Shown piece after piece: positions 60,357 to 64,000 of a DNA stretch of 64,000 bases (the stretch's first letter is position 1; the number at the start of each line of letters is the position of its first letter). Below the pieces are notes generated by a model that ran no database searches, was not told the origin of the DNA, and saw only the letters and a program-made list of their open reading frames with translations. The stretch comes from Roseomonas haemaphysalidis (lineage in GTDB: Bacteria; Pseudomonadota; Alphaproteobacteria; Acetobacterales; Acetobacteraceae), in the NCBI RefSeq assembly GCF_017355405.1, contig NZ_CP061177.1:124001-188000 (forward strand), in the 5' to 3' direction. A program made the position numbers and the translations under genes.

Positions 60357-60971
60357 TCACGCCACCAGCGTGCCGCGGATCTCGCGAAACAGCTTGCGGG
60401 CCATGGCATCCGCGAAGTCGGCATAGTCGGCGCAGCTCATGGCAAAGGCGCCGGGGCCGCCGATCACCTCGGCCTCGTAATGTTCCAGGAGGTCCGGCTC
60501 CTCGTTCAGCACCGCCAAGCCGTTGATGGACACGCCGGCCGCCACGCCGATGTCGCGCACCGGCCCCGGCGGGCGGCCGAGGTTGTGCCGGCCGTCGCCC
60601 GACACGTCCAGCACCAGCCGCGTGGCTTGCGCGTCCAGCCGCCCCAGCAGTCCGAGGCCGGCGGCCATGCCGGGGCCGAGCGCGGTGGCGCCCGCCGGCG
60701 GCAGGCGCGGCGCGTTGTCGATGGCATCCGCCAGGGCGGCGGCGCCGGCGGCGTCGGCCACGCGGGTCCAGGGCACCGCCAGTTCCTGTTGCGCCGACCA
60801 GAATAGCAGCGACACGGCGATGGCGCCGCGCGGCCCGCCGGTCGCCGCCTGCCGGATCCGCTCCTGCCGGAAGCTGTTGGCGAGGCCGCCGATCATCAGC
60901 CCGAATTCGTCGAAATCGACGCTGGCCGACACATCCACCGCCAGGCACAGCGCCAAGTCCACCGCTTGCAT
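60357..60971 (-). CDS. DUF1194 / von Willebrand factor A-like protein
   Basis: A 204-aa DUF1194 protein with a von Willebrand A-type fold. The MIDAS-like start is LCLAVDVSASVDFDEF. Other family blocks are RLVLDVSGDGRHNLGRPPG and GVSINGLAVLNEEPDLLEHY, and the tail includes CADYADFADAMARKLFREI. It would bind a metal ion through the DxSxS motif. The function is unknown; related proteins are often exported, but no clear signal peptide precedes the domain here. ATG 60971 begins close to the domain; an upstream ATG at 61025 would add a tail of 18 residues. Confidence 0.88.
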   Translation of the reverse strand: MQAVDLALCLAVDVSASVDFDEFGLMIGGLANSFRQERIRQAATGGPRGAIAVSLLFWSAQQELAVPWTRVADAAGAAALADAIDNAPRLPPAGATALGPGMAAGLGLLGRLDAQATRLVLDVSGDGRHNLGRPPGPVRDIGVAAGVSINGLAVLNEEPDLLEHYEAEVIGGPGAFAMSCADYADFADAMARKLFREIRGTLVA

Positions 60972-61111
60972 GTCCCGCTCCCATCCGGCTGCCGGATCAG
61001 ATGGGGGTGGCGAGCCATGTCGCAAAACATGACAGATGGTTCATTTTGGCCGATGAAGGCCTTATCTCCCTCGCGGCCGCTTTCCGGTCCTTGCGCGCAA
61101 CAGGAGCAACG

Positions 61112-61768
61112 ATGCCCCATCAGACCTCGCCCCTGTCCGCCGCCGGCCTTGCCCCTGCAGGGGCGGAAGGCGGGGCAGCCGCGCCGATCTCGCGCATCGT
61201 CGCCGAGGTCGCCGCCAGCTTCCCGGGCGAGCGGATCACGCTGGGCGACATGGCGGAAGCCTTTGGCGAGCGCGCCTTCGGGCTGCTGATCCTGCTCCTG
61301 TGCCTGCCGGGCATGCTGCCGGGCATGGCCAGCGTGTTCGGCGTGCCGATGCTGCTGCTGGGCATCCAGATGGGGCTGGGCTTCCGCACGCCGCGCCTGC
61401 CGGGCTTCATGGCGCGGCAAACGGTGCGGCGGGCGGACCTGCTGCGGCTCGCCTCCGTGACCTCCGGCCCGCTGAAGCGCGTGGAACGCCTGCTGCGCCC
61501 ACGCCCCGGCTGGTTCACCAGCCGCGCCGGCGAGATGCTGGTGGGCTGGCTGACCGCCTATTCCGCGCTGATGCTGATCCTGCCCGGCCCCGGCACCAAC
61601 GGCCCGCCGGCCTTTGGCACCATCATCATGTCGCTGGGCGTGGTGGAGCAGGACAGCCGCGTCACCGGCTGGGGCGTGGGGCTGACCATCGCCGGCTGCC
61701 TGTTCGCGACAGGCGTGCTGGTGGCGATCTGCCTGTTCGGGATGGCGGCGTTTTCCTGGATCTTTTGA
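61112..61768 (+). CDS. ExoD family exopolysaccharide synthesis protein
   Basis: A 218-aa ExoD-like membrane protein. It begins MPHQTSPLSAAGLAP, then has the conserved ERITLGDMAEAFGERAFGLL and several hydrophobic helices (LLCLPGMLPGMASVFGVPML; GLTIAGCLFATGVLVAICLF). ExoD was found in rhizobial succinoglycan/alkaline-tolerance mutants; its molecular role is unsettled. ATG 61112 has AGGAG at 8 bases' distance. The longer frame from 61001 covers the divergent DUF1194 promoter region, so I reject it. It might work with the yjbH-like and bactofilin genes in surface polysaccharide or adhesion, but that is inference. Confidence 0.9.
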   Translation: MPHQTSPLSAAGLAPAGAEGGAAAPISRIVAEVAASFPGERITLGDMAEAFGERAFGLLILLLCLPGMLPGMASVFGVPMLLLGIQMGLGFRTPRLPGFMARQTVRRADLLRLASVTSGPLKRVERLLRPRPGWFTSRAGEMLVGWLTAYSALMLILPGPGTNGPPAFGTIIMSLGVVEQDSRVTGWGVGLTIAGCLFATGVLVAICLFGMAAFSWIF

Positions 61769-61777
61769 GTACGGGGC

Positions 61778-61806
61778 AAGGTCGGGAAATGCATTCCCCC
61801 GACCTT
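61778..61806. repeat. Minimal 29-bp unit of the composite repeat, copy H
   Basis: AAGGTCGGGAAATGCATTCC followed by CCCGACCTT is a single self-complementary unit with the same AAGGTCGGG and CCCGACCTT ends as the full elements. It lies between the convergent ends of exoD and the PduO gene. It shows that one arm can exist alone as a closed palindrome and could act as a two-way terminator there. Confidence 0.88.
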
Positions 61807-61808
61807 GC

Positions 61809-62360
61809 TCACCCCCGCGACGCCCCCGGCACCCAAAGCACGTCCGCCCCCGCGTTCAACCGGCGTGACAGCACGAACAGGTGGTCCGACAGCCGGTTGA
61901 GGTAGCGCAGCGCCACCGGGTTCACCGCCTCGGCCGCCGCCAGCGCCACCGCCACGCGCTCGGCGCGTCGGGCGCTGGTGCGGGCCAGGTGGGCGTGGGC
62001 CGCGGCGGCGGTGCCGCCGGGCAGCACAAAGGAACGCAGCGGCGGCAGCGCCGCGTTCATCGCCGCCACCTCGGCCTCCAGCCGGGCGCACTGGGTGTCG
62101 GCCATGCGCAGGCGCTCGCCCTCCTCGCCCGGCACGCAAAGGTCGGCGCCGAGGTCGAACAGGTCGTTCTGGATGCGGGCCAGCATCGCGTCCTCCTCCC
62201 CCGCTGTGTGCAGGCGCAGCAGGCCGAGGGTGGCGTTGCATTCGTCCACCGCGCCGATCGCCTCGATCCGCAGGGTGTCCTTGCTCACGCGGGTGCCGTC
62301 GCCCAGCGAGGTCTGGCCGCCGTCGCCGCCGCGGGTGGTGATGATGTCGAGTCGGACCAT
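61809..62360 (-). CDS. Cob(I)alamin adenosyltransferase, PduO type
   Basis: A 183-aa PduO-type ATP:corrinoid adenosyltransferase, which makes adenosylcobalamin. Hallmarks are the N-terminal ATP-binding ITTRGGDGGQTSLGDGTRVS, the GAVDECNATLGLLRLH helix, SFVLPGGTAAAAHAHLARTS, and RRAERVAVAL with the YLNRLSDHLFVLSRRLN C-terminal motif. No cobalamin synthesis genes are near. It is read towards exoD; a single palindromic unit separates the two 3' ends. Likely monocistronic, with 27 bp to tonB upstream on the same strand, so cotranscription with tonB is possible. Confidence 0.95.
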   Translation of the reverse strand: MVRLDIITTRGGDGGQTSLGDGTRVSKDTLRIEAIGAVDECNATLGLLRLHTAGEEDAMLARIQNDLFDLGADLCVPGEEGERLRMADTQCARLEAEVAAMNAALPPLRSFVLPGGTAAAAHAHLARTSARRAERVAVALAAAEAVNPVALRYLNRLSDHLFVLSRRLNAGADVLWVPGASRG

Positions 62361-62387
62361 GGGGGGTGGGCTCCTGGAAGGGTGCGG

Positions 62388-63173
62388 CTAGCCGGCCGTG
62401 GGCCTGAAGGTGGTCCGCCAGTCGCGCGAACTCCAGACCGGCACGCCGTCGCGCACCGCAGGCTCGAAGCGGCAGCGGCGGACGCCGCGTTGCGCGGCGG
62501 CATCCAGCTCGGCATGGCCGCTGGACTGCACCACGCGCGCCTCGATCACCCGGCCCTTGTCGGTCAGGCGCAGGCGCAGCAGCACGTCGCCGCCGATGCC
62601 GGCCTGGGACAGTGCTGCGGGGTATTCGGTGGCGTCGTTGCAGCCGATCTCACGCGGGCGGGCGGCACTGCGGTCGGGACCGGGCGGCGCCTCGGCCAGC
62701 GCCAAGCCGGCGCCGAGGCGGATGGGACCGGGCGCGGCCTCCGGCGGCGGCGGCGGTGCGGCGGGTGCCGGGGGGGGCGGCAAGGGCAGTGCCTGGGGGC
62801 GGGGTGGCGGCGGGGCGACAGGGGCCGGCGCGTCCGGCGGGGCAGCTTGAGGCAGGGATGGCCCGGCGGCCGGGGCTGGCGGCGCGGGCTCGGAGGACGC
62901 GGGCTCGGGGGACGGGATGTCCGGCGGCGGCGCGGGCTCCGCCGGCCCGGGGGCCGTGGGGGGCGGCGCGGCACCGGCCCCCTGTTCGTCCGGCCCCGCG
63001 ACGCCCGCGAAGACCAGCGGCACGCCGTAGAGCGGCGGCGGCGGCGGCAGCCCTGGCTCGGCCCGCCACAGCAGCGCCAGCAGCACCGCCGCGTGCAGCG
63101 CCAGCGCGGCGGCCAGCGCGGCGCCGCGTAGCCAGGGGCTGTGTTCCGGCCGCGCGGCGGCCCGGACGGTCAC
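62388..63173 (-). CDS. TonB family energy-transducing protein
   Basis: A 261-aa TonB-like protein. One N-terminal anchor (LRGAALAAALALHAAVLLAL, about 15-36) is followed by a long Pro/Ala/Glu-rich spacer of about 130 residues that spans the periplasm. The C-terminal TonB domain is from about residue 175: ATEYPAALSQAGIGGDVLLR, LTDKGRVIEARVVQSSGHAE, AQRGVRRCRFEPAVRDGVPV. The domain would contact outer-membrane receptors, but no ExbB, ExbD or receptor gene is present. Its start overlaps the stop of the cation-efflux gene by 4 bp (ATGA), an unusual partnership suggesting link to metal handling. Confidence 0.9.
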   Translation of the reverse strand: MTVRAAARPEHSPWLRGAALAAALALHAAVLLALLWRAEPGLPPPPPLYGVPLVFAGVAGPDEQGAGAAPPPTAPGPAEPAPPPDIPSPEPASSEPAPPAPAAGPSLPQAAPPDAPAPVAPPPPRPQALPLPPPPAPAAPPPPPEAAPGPIRLGAGLALAEAPPGPDRSAARPREIGCNDATEYPAALSQAGIGGDVLLRLRLTDKGRVIEARVVQSSGHAELDAAAQRGVRRCRFEPAVRDGVPVWSSRDWRTTFRPTAG

Positions 63174-64000
63174 AGCACCAGCACGCCCTGGTGCTTGGCC
63201 TTGGCTTCCGGCTCCACATGGATGGTGATGACGGCGGCCCCGAGTTCATCCTTCAGCGCCGCCTCGATCCGGTCGCAGATCTCGTGCGATTCCCGCACCG
63301 CCATGTCCCCCGGCACCACCAGGTGGAATTCCACGAAGGTGGTGCGGCCGGAATGGCGGGTGCGCAGGTCGTGCATCTCCAGCGCGCCTTCCGCCTCCTG
63401 TCCCATCAGCGCCCGGATGCGCGCCAGCAGCGCGGGTTCCACCGCCTCGTCCATCAGGCCACCGACGCTTTCACGCAGCAGCTGCCAGCCGGAAAACAGG
63501 ATGTTCACCGCCGTCAGCGCGGCCAGCAGCGGGTCGAACCACAGCAGCCCCGTCAGCGCCACGATGCCGACGCCGACCACCACGCCGGCCGAGGTCACGA
63601 CATCCGAGAACAGGTGCCGCGCATCGGCCAGCAACGCCGGCGAGCGCAGCAACCGCCCTTCGCGGCGCAGCTTCAGCGCCCAGACGGTATTGATGGCCGT
63701 GGCGACCACCGAGATGGCCAGGCCGATCCAGGGCACGTCCGGCGCCTGGGGCATCAGCCAGGCGCCCCAGGCCTCCTTCAGGATGAGCAGGGCGGCGACG
63801 ATGATCAGCGCGCCTTCCAGCACCGCCGAGAAGTATTCCGCCTTGGCGTGGCCGTAGGGGTGGTTGGCGTCCGGCGGCTCGGCCGACAGGCGCACCGCCA
63901 GCAGGGCCGCGACGGCGGCAGCGACATTGACCACGGATTCCAGGGCATCGGCCAGCAGCGCGACGCTGCCGGTCAGCCACCAGGCGGCCGACTTCAACCC
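63170..64000 (-). CDS. Cation diffusion facilitator family transporter, 3' part (5' end outside window)
   Basis: This is the C-terminal 276 or so residues of a CDF metal exporter (zinc, iron, manganese or cobalt). The visible part begins within the first transmembrane segments (GLKSAAWWLTGSVALLADAL). The metal-site helices are ESVVNVAAAVAALLAVRLSA and ADARHLFSDVVTSAGVVVGV, with the HxxxD-type pattern (HLFSD). The loop has DANHPYGHAKAEYFSAVLEG. The C-terminal cytosolic metallochaperone-like domain (about 190-276) is complete. It overlaps tonB by 4 bp. The exact metal cannot be assigned from sequence. Confidence 0.95.
   Translation of the reverse strand, partial: GLKSAAWWLTGSVALLADALESVVNVAAAVAALLAVRLSAEPPDANHPYGHAKAEYFSAVLEGALIIVAALLILKEAWGAWLMPQAPDVPWIGLAISVVATAINTVWALKLRREGRLLRSPALLADARHLFSDVVTSAGVVVGVGIVALTGLLWFDPLLAALTAVNILFSGWQLLRESVGGLMDEAVEPALLARIRALMGQEAEGALEMHDLRTRHSGRTTFVEFHLVVPGDMAVRESHEICDRIEAALKDELGAAVITIHVEPEAKAKHQGVLVL

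Overview
The window reads as chromosomal DNA of a very GC-rich (about 70 percent or more) alphaproteobacterium, most likely an Acetobacteraceae/Roseomonas-type organism. This is inferred from the xseB-ispA-dxs-tlyA gene order, stand-alone Bug-type periplasmic receptors, a PduO cobalamin adenosyltransferase and the extreme GC bias. There is no rRNA or other decisive taxonomic marker. I see no prophage, insertion sequence, integrase or CRISPR array.

Layout. 1-3.2 kb: the 3' part of mutS, a 399-aa protein I do not recognise and a 48-aa microprotein. 3.2-8.7 kb (minus): a tight run tusA, histone-deacetylase-like amidohydrolase, xseB, ispA, dxs, a small acidic protein and tlyA, covering isoprenoid precursor supply, DNA repair and RNA modification. 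8.9-15.3 kb: ROK sugar kinase, GST, zinc-containing DinB polymerase, an MFS transporter, chorismate mutase, a HpcH-type aldolase and a DUF1028 protein. 15.3-19.3 kb (minus): a four-gene kai module (kaiC, two different kaiB, soluble hybrid histidine kinase) with every junction an ATGA overlap and no kaiA. 19.6-26.9 kb: a second MFS transporter, a secreted protein with four PPC-like repeats, a GlcD-type flavoprotein, an arginine-deiminase-fold enzyme, HflX and a small protein. 27-36.4 kb: a YjbH-like outer-membrane protein, a glyoxalase-fold protein, LysR, tRNA-Leu(TAA), two Bug receptors, an AEC transporter, an adenosine-kinase-like PfkB kinase, a bactofilin and a lipoprotein.

36.6-50.9 kb is the most unusual region. 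It is a type I secretion operon with two different, overlapping ABC half-transporters, an HlyD-family adaptor and a 3012-aa repeat protein that is the obvious passenger. The two ATPase domains carry complementary degenerate motifs, predicting an asymmetric heterodimer with one working ATP site. Type I exporters are normally homodimers. The passenger has about 28 copies of a 13-residue Pro/Glu repeat, then 12 adhesin repeats alternating between two types, a Gly/Asp linker and 7 repeats of one type. It has no RTX nonapeptides. A hairpin before the operon buries the Shine-Dalgarno of its first gene.

51-64 kb: a chemoreceptor; an operon of FCD regulator, orphan peptide-binding protein, alpha/beta hydrolase and gamma-glutamyltransferase; a LysR regulator; a Sel1-repeat protein; a DUF1194 von Willebrand-type protein; ExoD; a PduO adenosyltransferase; TonB; and the 3' part of a cation-efflux gene running off the window.

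Across the whole window runs a family of intergenic composite inverted repeats: six full copies of about 120-170 bp, one half copy, one 29-bp minimal unit and possibly one decayed copy. Each full copy has two GAATTC-centred palindromes facing each other across a T-tract/A-tract stem. Copies sit between convergent, tandem and divergent genes alike, so they are not simply terminators.
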